From Niabella drilacis (lineage in GTDB: Bacteria > Bacteroidota > Bacteroidia > Chitinophagales > Chitinophagaceae), in assembly GCF_900101395.1 (NCBI RefSeq), contig NZ_FMZO01000008.1, positions 124,001 to 188,000 of the forward strand: a DNA stretch of 64,000 nt. Reading direction: 5' to 3'. Position 1 is the stretch's first letter. Each line of letters opens with the position of its first letter. Shown one piece after another: positions 36,001-45,530 of this stretch. Under the pieces are notes generated by a model, which did not search any database, was not told the DNA's origin, and saw nothing but the letters and a program-made list of their open reading frames with translations. The position numbers were made by a program, and so were the translations under genes.

Positions 36001-37359
36001 CTAAAAATCGAACTTCAGCCGGATGCCCATACCTGTATAGTTCAGTTTCTGATCTGATACATTCTTCATGGGAACTTTCAGAAAAGGCTCTATAGCTACA
36101 TTATTCTTGTGGGTGACTTTCTGTTTGTATCCGAAAGACACATTATAGAACCCAAGGAACGGGGTCCTTTCTTTTTCAGATGCTTCGGGGGCCGCATTGG
36201 AAACGGAAGATTTTATTACCTGGATATTTTTATCTTCTTTAAGAATACCCTGGTTATTTTCAACGGAGATCTGCTGGTTCTCGGCATCTTTATAGTAGTA
36301 CAAGGCATTGTCTTTTACCACTACCATCCCCGAAACCCCGGCTGTGGCATAGAGCCGGTTGGTGAAGTTGTAGCTGATGTCAACAGGAATATCAAAGCCG
36401 CTCAGCGAGGCATTTACCCGTTCTAACTGTTGCTGCGGCACTGCTGCGTCATTGTTCATAAGGCTCCGGGCGGGGGATGCTGCGGCAAGAGCGCCTTTGG
36501 CACCACTGTTTAGCGCCGCATTGGGAGGGGAGAAGGAAACGTCAAAATTGCGGGAAGCGGTCATTTTATTGTGTGCAATTCCCGCACTGATCTTGATCTT
36601 GTCATTTACCGCGTAGCCCAAAGCAACACCATATCCCATATTCACGTCGCTTTCTCCAAACATTGGTGAAATGTATACGCTGGGGGTCCATTTTTTTGAA
36701 CGGCTCTCTTCGCGGGAGGCGGATGACTCGTGTGCAAAGTAAGGCGCGGGATTATAGGACCGATCCCGGGAGGGTTGCATTTTTTCCCTCCCTGGTGCAA
36801 CCCTGCCGGGAGGGAGCGGTTCCGGCTGCCGGTCGGCGGGTGCTGCCTTGGCCGGAGCCAGGCCGTTGCTGGCCGGCTCTTTGACGCCGGCAGGCGTATC
36901 TGCAGGGAAAACGGGCGCCTCCTCTATTGTATTGTTTTGTGCGATCTGCCGGTTGCCATTATAAGGGGATGATGCTGCTACGTGTTGCTCTGCCGGGAAG
37001 GCGTTTAAATGCTCATCGGAGGAGGTACCCGGAGTCAGCGGGGAATTGGGCTGCCCGGGTTTTGCCGGATCTGCAGCAGCAGGACCATTTTGAGTTTGAG
37101 CGGGCGTATCTTTTACAAGATCCGGCGGAAGGTCGCTGTTGGATGTCATAAAATAGTGAGCGGCCAGGAATATACCTGCCAGCACGGCTGCCGCAACGGC
37201 AACGCGCCTCCACAGGGGAATGACCCGCACTATTTTTGCAGGGGCAGCCTGCAGGTGCTGCCGGGAGAACTGTTCCCAGGCACCCTGCCGGTAATCCTCC
37301 TCGTGCTCCCGGAGTACCCCTTTAATATGTTTTAAAAAATCATCCTGATGATCTTCCAT
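36001..37359 (-). CDS. Sigma-factor-linked protein: cytoplasmic helix, one membrane helix, Pro-rich linker, beta-barrel-like C-terminus
   Basis: 452 residues. The first 50 are charged and cytoplasmic in style, followed by one membrane helix (about 51-70, VAVAAAVLAGIFLAAHYF). Residues 75-215 are a Pro/Ala/Gln-rich low-complexity linker. Residues about 218-452 look like an outer-membrane barrel: alternating strands, G-Y-A-V-N-D-K-I-K-I-S-A-G, N-R-L-Y-A-T-A-G, ending M-G-I-R-L-K-F-D-F with terminal Phe. The gene starts 9 nt behind an ECF sigma factor, the usual place of an anti-sigma factor. I infer a regulator bridging both membranes; I know of no named family that proves this. Confidence 0.68.
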   Translation of the reverse strand: MEDHQDDFLKHIKGVLREHEEDYRQGAWEQFSRQHLQAAPAKIVRVIPLWRRVAVAAAVLAGIFLAAHYFMTSNSDLPPDLVKDTPAQTQNGPAAADPAKPGQPNSPLTPGTSSDEHLNAFPAEQHVAASSPYNGNRQIAQNNTIEEAPVFPADTPAGVKEPASNGLAPAKAAPADRQPEPLPPGRVAPGREKMQPSRDRSYNPAPYFAHESSASREESRSKKWTPSVYISPMFGESDVNMGYGVALGYAVNDKIKISAGIAHNKMTASRNFDVSFSPPNAALNSGAKGALAAASPARSLMNNDAAVPQQQLERVNASLSGFDIPVDISYNFTNRLYATAGVSGMVVVKDNALYYYKDAENQQISVENNQGILKEDKNIQVIKSSVSNAAPEASEKERTPFLGFYNVSFGYKQKVTHKNNVAIEPFLKVPMKNVSDQKLNYTGMGIRLKFDF

Positions 37360-37368
37360 GACTTTTTA

Positions 37369-37968
37369 TTAAAAATGTTTTATATAAAGCGCTTTTAATT
37401 TACTTTTTGCCCTTGAAAGGTAAACCCGGCAGACGTTTTCGGAGATCTGCAACAGACGGGCTATTTCCTCATGACTAAATCCTTCTATCTCATATAAATT
37501 AAAAACGGTTTTCTGAACTTCCGGTAGTTGGTTCAGCAATGACAGGATATCTTTTACTTCGCTGGTATGCACCCCGGACGGCGCCTGCTCCGGAAAATGG
37601 TTCTCTGATGGTTCCTCCTGCAGGAAATTCATTTTCTTTTTCCGCAAAAAGTCAATAGCCGTTCTTGATGCGATCTTGGCTACCCAGCCTTTAAAGGATT
37701 GCTCAATATCTGACGAATACCCGGGTGCTTTGAATGTATTCAGGTTATTAAAGATTTTTACAAAAGAGTCGTTCACCAACTCTTCCATAACATGATAATC
37801 GTTTACATAACGCCTCACCACGCCTTTTATAAAGCCATAATAGCTTTTATAAAGCGCTTCTTTGTGTGGTACTGAGTCCTGCTCACATTTTTTCAGCACC
37901 AGTTCCAGTTCGGCGTCCTGTATACCCAATTCCCTTGCTATGTTTTTACCTTCTTTTAAATATACCAA
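37369..37968 (-). CDS. ECF-type RNA polymerase sigma factor
   Basis: Up to 199 residues. Region 2 covers EALYKSYYGFIKGVVRRYV and ELVNDSFVKIFNNLNTF; region 4 covers NQLPEVQKTVFNLYEIEGFSHEEIARLL (split by motif) and NVCRVYLSRAKSKLK. The start is uncertain. The longest frame begins at a TTG (37968) inside the 3' arm of the upstream gene's terminator, so a later start is more likely, for example TTG at 37929 (L-G-I-Q-D-A-E). A possible -7 box TATATTTA directly precedes it. The membrane/barrel protein follows at 9 nt and is the presumed anti-sigma partner. Confidence 0.87.
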   Translation of the reverse strand: MVYLKEGKNIARELGIQDAELELVLKKCEQDSVPHKEALYKSYYGFIKGVVRRYVNDYHVMEELVNDSFVKIFNNLNTFKAPGYSSDIEQSFKGWVAKIASRTAIDFLRKKKMNFLQEEPSENHFPEQAPSGVHTSEVKDILSLLNQLPEVQKTVFNLYEIEGFSHEEIARLLQISENVCRVYLSRAKSKLKALYIKHF

Positions 37969-38010
37969 AAATCAGCCACCCCTTTTTTAAAGCAACGGTG
38001 GCTGATTTTT
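37967..38010 (-). terminator. Strong terminator of the DUF4397 gene, touching the sigma factor frame
   Basis: AAAAATCAGCCACC and GGTGGCTGATTTTT form a perfect 14-bp stem around 16 nt. It lies 19 nt after the DUF4397 stop. Its T tract overlaps the first possible codon of the sigma factor frame, which argues that sigma translation starts further in. Confidence 0.88.
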
Positions 38011-38029
38011 TATGGAAATATGGGATATA

Positions 38030-38740
38030 CTAGTAATAATGCGCCATTGTTTCTACGATCAGTTTTCCGTTGGTAGTGTGCATTGACTTAAATCCTGAAG
38101 TCCAAATAGTATATTGATTTCCATTATATAAATTCTTTACCTCCGAGGTTGCCAGAACTGTGTTGCTCCCGGCCGCCCTTGCTTCAAATTTGATGTCCTT
38201 GTCCGACTTAAAGCTTACAAATGTACTTACATTTTTGTACCCGATGTGCTGCGCAACCGGGGTTGGGTTACCTTGTATGTACAGATCTACAGAACCGGCA
38301 TCCGGGCTCATATTGGCAAAACGCAGTAAAACAGAGTCTCCCTTCGGGGTCATTACACTGTCGCGCACCAACACTGCGTCCATTTTGCTCAGGGTATCCA
38401 CGATAAAGATCGAATAGCGCTTCCGCTCCTCGAATGTTACGTTTTTCGAGAACAGGCTGTCCGATTCCCCGCGATTAAAAACGTACAGCTTGCGGGCGCC
38501 CGAGTAAACACGGGTATAGTTGGTCCGGTAGGTATAGTAGAACTCATTCAGCAGCCAGCGCTGGGTTCCCTGGAACTGGATGTCTAACGGATTCCCCAAC
38601 GGGGCGCCGTTAATGATACTTACGGCTGCTGCATTTTGAAATTCGGGGCTGTCGTAATAGTTATCGCGATCCTTTAAGCAGGAACTCAGGAACATGATGG
38701 TCAACAATAATAGGCTGCCCAGAGAAATTTTTTTCATCAT
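38030..38740 (-). CDS. DUF4397 domain lipoprotein
   Basis: 236 residues from ATG 38740; the frame is open further upstream but without signal features. MMKKISLGSLLLLTIMFLSSC is a lipoprotein signal with lipobox L-S-S-C. The mature part has the DUF4397 pattern twice (SIINGAPLGNPLDIQ; RFANMSPDAGSVDLYIQG), each followed by beta strands with polar loops (VSTFVSFKSDKDIKFEARA). Such proteins are surface or periplasmic lipoproteins of unknown function. It ends in a strong terminator, so it is not in the sigma operon. Confidence 0.83.
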   Translation of the reverse strand: MMKKISLGSLLLLTIMFLSSCLKDRDNYYDSPEFQNAAAVSIINGAPLGNPLDIQFQGTQRWLLNEFYYTYRTNYTRVYSGARKLYVFNRGESDSLFSKNVTFEERKRYSIFIVDTLSKMDAVLVRDSVMTPKGDSVLLRFANMSPDAGSVDLYIQGNPTPVAQHIGYKNVSTFVSFKSDKDIKFEARAAGSNTVLATSEVKNLYNGNQYTIWTSGFKSMHTTNGKLIVETMAHYY

Positions 38741-38839
38741 TTTTATAATTTGAGAGATATAAATATTGTTCTGATATCGATAACGCAGCCATGAACGGAA
38801 ACGCAACACCCCTATGCTAAAAATATCGGGGATATACAA

Positions 38840-38862
38840 AAAAACGCCCGAAACAGGCGTTT
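38840..38862 (-). terminator. Terminator of the sodium symporter gene
   Basis: AAACGCC and GGCGTTT pair across a 7-nt loop, followed on the minus strand by further T residues. Located 51 nt past the symporter stop. Confidence 0.65.
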
Positions 38863-38913
38863 ACTTGTCGGCGATCAAGTTCCGGAGAAATTGCGCCGGG
38901 GCGGAAAGATGTT

Positions 38914-40542
38914 TTACCAGAAAACCGTATACAGTGCCGCAAGGATGCCACAGATAATGACTGATCCCATCAGGAAGCCCGATGATACGCTGAAGAGCCG
39001 CTTGTCTACTTCTATCGACGATGCTGCAGCTTTTGGGGGAGATGCCAGGCTGATACCGGTCATCAGCAGCACCACACAAAAGAAAGTAATGGTCATCCGG
39101 TCCAGGAACGGGTAGTCCGGAAAAGCCCCGCGGGTCCAGGCGGGCAAAAATTTCAGCACAGTGGAGATCGGGATGGTGAGCACCGCGCCGGCCAGCGCGG
39201 CATTGGCTGTGGTGCGCTTCCAGAACATGCCCAGCAGGAAAATGGCCAGCACACCCGGTGAAAAAAAGCCAACATATTCCTGTATGAACTGGTAGGCCTG
39301 GTCAAGCGACCTGAGCGCCGGGGTTACCAGGGCTGCCATGAGCATTGCCAGGATCACCGCCCAGCGGCCAACGCGCACCAGTTTTTTTTCAGAGGCCTCT
39401 TTATTGAAGAATTTTTTGTAGATATCCAGTGAAAAAATGGTGGAGATGCTATTGGCCTTACCTGCCAGGGAGGCTACTATGGCTGCGGTAAGGGCCGCAA
39501 AAGCCACCCCCTTTAACCCCTCAGGGAGCAGGTTCATAAGGGTGGGGTAAGCGTGATCCGGCTTGACGGCTCCGGTTGCATCGGTCATTTCTGACCGGAA
39601 CATCCCGTTCTGATGCAATACAAACATGGTGATACCGGGCAATACGGCAATGACCGGTATCAGCAGTTTCAGGAAAGCTGCAAACAGGATGCCTTTCCGT
39701 GCCGTTTTCAGATCAGCGCCAAGGGCGCGTTGAACAATATACTGGTTGCAGCCCCAATAAGCCAGGTTGTTGATCAGCATGCCACCGATTAACACCGACA
39801 TTCCCGGTAATTCATAGTAATGCGGATCCCCTTTTTTGAAGATCATATGAAAGTGAGCCGGGGCTTCTTTTCTTAAGATGCCCAGCGCTTTCCAGATATT
39901 GCCTTCGAACCCAAACCGGTCTGCGAGGAGCGACAGGGCAAGGTAAGTGGTGATGAGGCCTCCAATGATCAGCACGACCACCTGCACCACATCTGTATAA
40001 CCGATAACTTTCATGCCCCCGAGCGTGACAATGACCGAAAACAGGCATAGCCCGATGATACAGGCTTCAAAACTCAGGCTGCTGATGGAGGAGATGGCCA
40101 GAGCACCCAGGTAAATGATGGAAGTGAGGTTCACAAACACATAAACCAGTAACCAGAAAATGGCCATAATGGTGCTGACCTTATCGTTGTACCGCACCGA
40201 GAGGAACTGCGGCATGGTAAAGATCCTGTTTTTGAGATATACCGGTATGATAAAAACAGCTACGATGATCAGCGTGGCAGCGGCCATCCATTCATAGGTA
40301 GAAATAGCCAGCCCGAGGGCAAAGCCCGAACCACTCATCCCGATAAAGTGTTCTGCGGAAATATTGGAAGCAATCAGCGATGCGCCAATGGCCCACCAGG
40401 TTAATGAACCTTCGGCAAGAAAAAAGTCTTTTGAGTCGGCCGTGGCCGATCTTTTCCGGTGATATACATAGTATCCGTAAGCGGATACCGCAATAAAGTA
40501 AACCAGGAAAACGATGTAGTCCAGGAGTTGTAGTTGGTGCAT
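38914..40542 (-). CDS. Sodium:solute symporter (SSS family, sugar/polyol type)
   Basis: 542 residues with about 13-14 membrane helices. Family marks: F-L-A-E-G-S-L-T-W-W-A-I-G-A-S-L-I-A-S-N-I-S-A-E in helix 1-2 (sodium site), GGMKVIGYTDVVQ, LAYWGCNQYIVQRALGA, AALTAAIVASLAGKANS split by motif, and S-T-I-F-S-L-D-I-Y. The N-terminal pattern is that of SGLT-like transporters for sugars or inositol. The upstream gene on the same strand is myo-inositol oxygenase, so myo-inositol or a related polyol is a fair guess, although a terminator separates the two. Confidence 0.9.
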   Translation of the reverse strand: MHQLQLLDYIVFLVYFIAVSAYGYYVYHRKRSATADSKDFFLAEGSLTWWAIGASLIASNISAEHFIGMSGSGFALGLAISTYEWMAAATLIIVAVFIIPVYLKNRIFTMPQFLSVRYNDKVSTIMAIFWLLVYVFVNLTSIIYLGALAISSISSLSFEACIIGLCLFSVIVTLGGMKVIGYTDVVQVVVLIIGGLITTYLALSLLADRFGFEGNIWKALGILRKEAPAHFHMIFKKGDPHYYELPGMSVLIGGMLINNLAYWGCNQYIVQRALGADLKTARKGILFAAFLKLLIPVIAVLPGITMFVLHQNGMFRSEMTDATGAVKPDHAYPTLMNLLPEGLKGVAFAALTAAIVASLAGKANSISTIFSLDIYKKFFNKEASEKKLVRVGRWAVILAMLMAALVTPALRSLDQAYQFIQEYVGFFSPGVLAIFLLGMFWKRTTANAALAGAVLTIPISTVLKFLPAWTRGAFPDYPFLDRMTITFFCVVLLMTGISLASPPKAAASSIEVDKRLFSVSSGFLMGSVIICGILAALYTVFW

Positions 40543-40562
40543 GGCAAAGCATTTCCCGTAAT

Positions 40563-40605
40563 AAAAAATCCGCTGGTGCGGTTTTACCCGTCAGCGGATT
40601 TTTTA
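40563..40605 (-). terminator. Terminator between inositol oxygenase and symporter genes
   Basis: AAAAAATCCGCTG pairs with CAGCGGATTTTTT (13 bp) around 16 nt. It lies 9 nt after the oxygenase stop and 20 nt before the symporter ATG, so the symporter needs read-through or a promoter within the hairpin region. Confidence 0.85.
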
Positions 40606-40614
40606 TTTGTATGA

Positions 40615-41490
40615 TTAAAATTTTAAGGTCTTTGGCAGGTATTCATTAACCAGGTTTTCGTAATAAGGCCGCAGCTTTTCCCAATCGGGTGGCTCAGGGT
40701 TCTTTGAATAGAGGTCATAGGGATTAAAAAGCTTTACCCAGCGTAACATCTTTTTATCGTGGTCGTCTGTTAAATATTCATAAGCGCCTTCCCGGTGCCA
40801 TGCATAAAAAGAATGATAACGCAGCATATACAGTCCTTCTTCGGGCAGGTGCTCTTTCATGATCTGGTAAATGTATTCGTCATGTCCCCAGGACATGTTT
40901 ACGTTCCGGAGTCCGCACCCGGCGTCGTATACGCCCAGCTTGGTGCTGTATCTGGGGTTATCGTAATCGGGATTTTCTTTAAAGAATTCGGGATAAACGA
41001 TCTTGTCAGAATAGGCGCATCCCACCGGAAAAGTATCGCCTACCACCGCCCACTGAGGTTCTCCAAAAAGACAAAGCACTTTTCCCATATCATGCATCAG
41101 CCCTGTAAGCACCATCCAGTCAGGATGACCATCCCTGCGGATGGCTTCCGAGGTTTGCAGCAGGTGCTGGAACTGGTCAAGGTCCGTATCCGGGTCTGAG
41201 TCATCCACCAGCTGGTTCAGAAAGTCAAACGCATCCCATACGGTCATTTCCTTCCGGTTGAATTTGAGAAAATCGCCCCTTTTTTTCATTACAAAATCGT
41301 GGGTCTGGAAGGTATGGTTGAGCCGGTAGAATTTCTTTACCGTATCCCGTTGGGGATCGTCATAATTCCGGTAGTCTTCGGTTGATTTCGTGGTTGCGAT
41401 CACGTCCGGGTCAGGGTATCTCTTCAATAAATCATCTTCCCATTCATCAAGACTGGCCAGGGGGGTATTATGCGCGTTTGTCGTACTCAT
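40615..41490 (-). CDS. myo-Inositol oxygenase
   Basis: 291 residues, the full length of MIOX. The enzyme is a di-iron, HD-domain oxygenase that turns myo-inositol into D-glucuronate. Marks: Y-R-N-Y near residue 41, T-V-K-K-F-Y-R-L-N-H-T-F-Q-T, DAFDFLNQLVDDSDPDTD, GHPDWMVLTGLMHDMGKV with the metal His-Asp pair, DTFPVGC, WGHDEYIYQIM and LRYHSFYAWHREGAY (later metal His residues). Bacterial examples are less common than eukaryotic ones but known in Bacteroidota. Glucuronate would enter the hexuronate pathway; no such genes are in this window. Confidence 0.95.
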   Translation of the reverse strand: MSTTNAHNTPLASLDEWEDDLLKRYPDPDVIATTKSTEDYRNYDDPQRDTVKKFYRLNHTFQTHDFVMKKRGDFLKFNRKEMTVWDAFDFLNQLVDDSDPDTDLDQFQHLLQTSEAIRRDGHPDWMVLTGLMHDMGKVLCLFGEPQWAVVGDTFPVGCAYSDKIVYPEFFKENPDYDNPRYSTKLGVYDAGCGLRNVNMSWGHDEYIYQIMKEHLPEEGLYMLRYHSFYAWHREGAYEYLTDDHDKKMLRWVKLFNPYDLYSKNPEPPDWEKLRPYYENLVNEYLPKTLKF

Positions 41491-41720
41491 AATGGCGGTT
41501 TATAATAATTAAAAAATCCGAATCGTTCAATCCTTCTAAGCTAATCATTTTATTTTAAACGGATGACTAAATTTGGGATTTTGTATCAACAGCCGGCAAT
41601 TTTAACAGAATCATGAAAGAAGGATCGAGTGGGGAATTGCATTGTCCCAGGTTGATTTTTAGACTGATCAGCTGCTATTCGGAAACGAATATCGATTTTA
41701 GGAAATTCGTATCTTTAAGC

Positions 41721-42604
41721 ATGGCTAATATGAAAAAACCGGTACCTGTACCGTTGGGCAGGTACATTGACCCGCTGACTGATTTTGGTTTTAAAAGGAT
41801 CTTTGGCTTATCTTCCCAAAAGGATCTGCTGATCGCTTTTTTGAATGAGTTGTTCAGAGGGCGTAAAGTGATCTGGTATACCACCCGCAGGAAAACATCA
41901 TTCCGGCAAAACATTACCGCAAAAGCATTTTTGACATCATCTGTATGGGGGGTGATGGCGAAACCTTTATTATCGAAGTACAACGGGCCGCCCAGAAATT
42001 TTTTACAGATCGTGCTGTCTTTTATACGGCCAGCAGGTTGTATGATCAGGGCCCGAAGGGGAGGATGCACTGGGATTTTGAGTTAAAAGAAGTATATTTT
42101 ATAGGGCTGGCGGACTTTAATTTTGACCGTTTTCAGACAGGCAAATACCTGCATTGGGTGAGACTGACAGAGGACGGTAGTGCGTGTGAGGTTTACAATA
42201 AGTTGGGGTTCATATTTTTAGAGTTGCCTAATTTTAAGCTGGACGAAGCGGAAATAAAAACGGATCTGGAACGCTGGCTGTATGTGCTGCGAAACATGCC
42301 GAAATTGGAAGAAATTCCGGTAACTTTACAATCAGAGGTATTTCAGAAGCTGTTTAAAATAGCAGAAGTAGCTAACTTAAAAAAGGAGGAATACATGTTA
42401 TATCAACGGGATCTTTTGGATAAGTGGACCGAATACTCTGTATTAAAGACCGCAGAGGAAAAAGGTGCTGAACAAAAAAGTTATGAAGTAGTAAGAAACC
42501 TGCTCTCCAGCACTGATTTTGGTGTTGCTAAGATAGCAGCCTTAACGGGCGTTACAGAAGCCTTCGTAAAAGAAGTGTGCCTGTCTCTGAAGACAAAAAA
42601 ATAG
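41721..42604 (+). pseudogene. Rpn-family recombination-promoting nuclease/transposase with one frameshift
   Basis: The first 48 residues (RYIDPLTDFGFKRIFG; FLNELFRGRK) are in frame from ATG 41721. At about 41865-41872 the frame slips: the expected DLVYHPQENIIPAKHYRKSIFD is encoded in another frame and joins C-M-G-G-D-G-E-T-F-I-I-E-V-Q, the PD-(D/E)XK catalytic strand. From there the frame is open to the stop (KLGFIFLELPNF; EEYMLYQRDLLDKW; a C-terminal helical tail). Without the slip the protein would be about 294 residues, normal for the family. It shares its leader and N-terminus with the remnant at 531-809. Rpn proteins promote RecA-independent recombination. Confidence 0.87.
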
Positions 42605-42622
42605 GATCTAAGCATATAATTT

Positions 42623-42657
42623 AAAAAACTGTTCCGGTTATGGCAACAGTTTTTTTT
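42623..42657 (+). terminator. Terminator after the second Rpn gene
   Basis: AAAAAACTGTT pairs with AACAGTTTTTTTT across 11 nt, 19 nt past the stop. Confidence 0.8.
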
Positions 42658-42863
42658 ATGTCCGGTCTGCAGTCCTTTCCTGGTAATGTTCCCGATAAAA
42701 TTGAACCGCAGAGTGTGCCCGGAGTTGGCTACCCCTTCACATTAAACAACTATAATACAAATACTTAGCAAACGTTGAGGGGCTTTTTCCCTCTTGGTGG
42801 TTAAGTTTCTGCAGGCTTTAACCCCCAAAAGCCAATAACTCCCGGAAATTCCTCTGAAAAGTG

Positions 42864-42871
42864 TACCTTTG
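42864..42871 (+). promoter_or_regulatory. -7 promoter box of lepA (TACCTTTG)
   Basis: TACCTTTG is an exact TAnnTTTG match 26 nt before the lepA ATG. The start point should fall near 42878. Confidence 0.6.
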
Positions 42872-42897
42872 CAGCCCTTGAAAATGAGGGTATCAGC

Positions 42898-44691
42898 ATG
42901 AAGAATATACGGAATTTTTGTATTATAGCGCATATCGACCACGGAAAGAGCACCCTGGCAGACCGGTTGCTGCAGACGACCAATACCATCAGTGATCGTG
43001 AAATGATGGACCAGGTGCTGGACGATATGGACCTGGAGCGGGAAAAAGGGATCACTATTAAAAGTCACGCTATCCAGATCAACTACCGGTCGAAGGCTGG
43101 CGAGGACTATACGCTGAACCTGATCGATACGCCGGGCCACGTGGATTTCAGTTATGAAGTAAGCCGGGCCCTGGCGGCCTGTGAAGGGGCGCTGCTGCTG
43201 GTTGATGCCACCCAGGGGATACAGGCACAAACCATCAGCAACCTCTACCTGGCTATTGATAACAACCTGGAGATTATTCCTGTGATCAACAAAATTGACA
43301 TGGATGGCGCCATGATCGATGAAGTGAAGGACCAGATCATTGACCTGATCGGCTGCAAACCGGAAGATATTTTGCTGGCCAGCGGGAGGACCGGGATTGG
43401 GATCGAAGAAGTGCTGGAGGCCATCGTGGAAAAGATACCAGCCCCTAAAGGAAATCCGGAAGCGCCGCTGCAGGCGCTGATCTTTGACAGCGTTTTTAAC
43501 AGCTTCAGGGGGATCATCGTTTACTACAGGATCCTGAACGGGGTGCTGAAAAAAGGCGATAAGGTTAAATTTGTAAGTACCGGCCAGGAGTATGAAGCCG
43601 ATGAGATAGGGATCCTGAAGCTGAAAATGACCGAGCGGAATGAAGTACGCGCGGGTGATGTGGGCTATATTATTACCGGTATTAAAAATGCCAAAGAAGT
43701 AAAGGTAGGGGATACCATTACCCTGGCCAGCAATATAAATCCAACAGCGATCAAGGGGTTTGAAGAAGTGAAGCCCATGGTATTTGCGGGTATTTACCCT
43801 GTAAATACGGATGAGTTTGAAGAACTGCGGGATTGTATGGAAAAGCTTCAGCTCAATGATGCCTCACTGACCTTTGAACTGGAAACCTCACAGGCGCTGG
43901 GTTTTGGATTCCGTTGCGGTTTCCTGGGGATGCTGCATATGGAGATCATCCAGGAGCGGCTGGAACGGGAGTTTAAGCAGACGGTGATCACCACGGTGCC
44001 CAACGTAAGCTTTATTGCGTATACCACCAGGGACGAAAAGATCATTGTAAATAATCCTACCGAATTTCCGGACCCGGTAAAAACAGAACGCATCGAAGAG
44101 CCGTATATCAAAGCGCAGATCATTACCAAGCCGGATTATATTGGTAATATTATGACGCTTTGCCTGGGTAAGCGGGGCATCCTCATTAATCAGAGTTATC
44201 TGACCACGTCGCGGGTGGAGCTGATTTTTGAGATGCCGTTAACGGAGATCGTATTTGATTTTTATGATAAGCTGAAATCACAAACCAGGGGCTATGCATC
44301 CTTTGATTATCATCCTTTGGGATACCGCGATAGTGATATTGTAAAAATGGATATCCTGCTGAATAATGACAAGGTGGATGCGTTGAGTGCATTGATCCAC
44401 CGGGGGCGTGCGCAGGATTTTGGAAGGAAGCTCTGCGAAAAGTTAAAAGAGTTACTGCCACGCCAGCAGTTCCAGATCGCTATACAGGCTGCTATCGGCG
44501 CTAAGATCGTGGCAAGGGAAAACATCTCCGCTATGCGCAAAGATGTTACTGCTAAATGTTATGGCGGGGATATCAGCCGTAAACGGAAGCTGTTGGAAAA
44601 ACAAAAGGAAGGAAAGAAGCGGATGCGGCAGATCGGTAATGTGGAAGTTCCTCAGGAAGCATTCCTGGCGGTGCTGAAGCTGGATGATTAG
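42898..44691 (+). CDS. lepA: Elongation factor 4
   Basis: 597 residues, the standard length. The ribosomal GTPase LepA shows G1 [15 protein letters not shown] (residues 10-24), G2 R-E-K-G-I-T-I-K, G3 DTPGHVDF, G4 NKID, then domains similar to EF-G II, III and V and the LepA-specific C-terminal domain ([25 protein letters not shown]). It moves stalled ribosomes backward or aids initiation and assembly. It has its own promoter. The downstream ispD follows after 104 nt. Confidence 0.98.
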   Translation: MKNIRNFCIIAHIDHGKSTLADRLLQTTNTISDREMMDQVLDDMDLEREKGITIKSHAIQINYRSKAGEDYTLNLIDTPGHVDFSYEVSRALAACEGALLLVDATQGIQAQTISNLYLAIDNNLEIIPVINKIDMDGAMIDEVKDQIIDLIGCKPEDILLASGRTGIGIEEVLEAIVEKIPAPKGNPEAPLQALIFDSVFNSFRGIIVYYRILNGVLKKGDKVKFVSTGQEYEADEIGILKLKMTERNEVRAGDVGYIITGIKNAKEVKVGDTITLASNINPTAIKGFEEVKPMVFAGIYPVNTDEFEELRDCMEKLQLNDASLTFELETSQALGFGFRCGFLGMLHMEIIQERLEREFKQTVITTVPNVSFIAYTTRDEKIIVNNPTEFPDPVKTERIEEPYIKAQIITKPDYIGNIMTLCLGKRGILINQSYLTTSRVELIFEMPLTEIVFDFYDKLKSQTRGYASFDYHPLGYRDSDIVKMDILLNNDKVDALSALIHRGRAQDFGRKLCEKLKELLPRQQFQIAIQAAIGAKIVARENISAMRKDVTAKCYGGDISRKRKLLEKQKEGKKRMRQIGNVEVPQEAFLAVLKLDD

Positions 44692-44795
44692 GAATAGTGA
44701 AAAACGGGTAGGTAAAGGTGAATGATGGAGGAGCTGTTTTATATACGGGTGGCCCTTCATTTTACCAATAAATACAAACGGAAACTAGGGACAGG

Positions 44796-45470
44796 ATGAA
44801 GAAAATAGCGGTTATTGTAGCAGGGGGTACGGGAACAAGGATGGGGGCCGGGCTGCCCAAACAGTTTTTATTGCTAAAAAATAAACCTCTTTTATATTAT
44901 ACCATCGATACCTTTTTAAGGGCGTATGATGACCTGGATATTGTACTGGTGTTGCCCGAGGTTTATACCGATATGGGCCAGGAGATCATCGATGCTTATT
45001 TTGATAAAGACCGTGTGCGTATCACTATTGGTGGTATCAGTCGTTTTGAATCGGTTAAAAATGGCTTGCAGCTGGTAGATGATGAAGCAATAATTTTTGT
45101 GCACGATGCTGTGCGCTGCCTGGTTTCACCGGAACTGATCCGTCGCTGTTATGAACAGGCCGTTGAAACCGGCAGTGCCGTTCCGGTTGTTCCTTCCAGC
45201 GATAGCGTGCGGCTGCTTACCGAAGACGGCAGTGATGCCCTTGATCGTGAGAACGTAGTGCTGGTGCAAACCCCCCAGGTTTTTCACAGCAAACTGCTGA
45301 TCCCAGCCTTTTCCATTGAACAAAAAGGGAAATTTACTGACGAAGCTTCTGTTGTGGAAGCTTTTGGTATGAAGGTTTCACTGGTAGAAGGCGAAAAGAA
45401 TAATATTAAGATCACGCACCCGATCGACCTGGTGATCGCGGAGCAATTACTGAACGGAAATCCTGCTTAG
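44796..45470 (+). CDS. ispD: 2-C-methyl-D-erythritol 4-phosphate cytidylyltransferase
   Basis: 224 residues. The CTP-binding loop VAGGTGTRMGAGLPKQF (residues 8-24), the motif VHDAVRC with the conserved Asp and Arg, QTPQVF and the C-terminal G-E-K-N-N-I-K-I-T-H-P-I-D-L are all present. It makes CDP-methylerythritol in the MEP isoprenoid pathway, in the cytoplasm. No other MEP gene is adjacent. It is convergent with the oxidoreductase gene downstream. Confidence 0.97.
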   Translation: MKKIAVIVAGGTGTRMGAGLPKQFLLLKNKPLLYYTIDTFLRAYDDLDIVLVLPEVYTDMGQEIIDAYFDKDRVRITIGGISRFESVKNGLQLVDDEAIIFVHDAVRCLVSPELIRRCYEQAVETGSAVPVVPSSDSVRLLTEDGSDALDRENVVLVQTPQVFHSKLLIPAFSIEQKGKFTDEASVVEAFGMKVSLVEGEKNNIKITHPIDLVIAEQLLNGNPA

Positions 45471-45530
45471 TGCCGGTAAGCCCGGCATAGCAAAGCACCT
45501 GCATGGGGGAGGAAGTCCACGCATGCGGGG

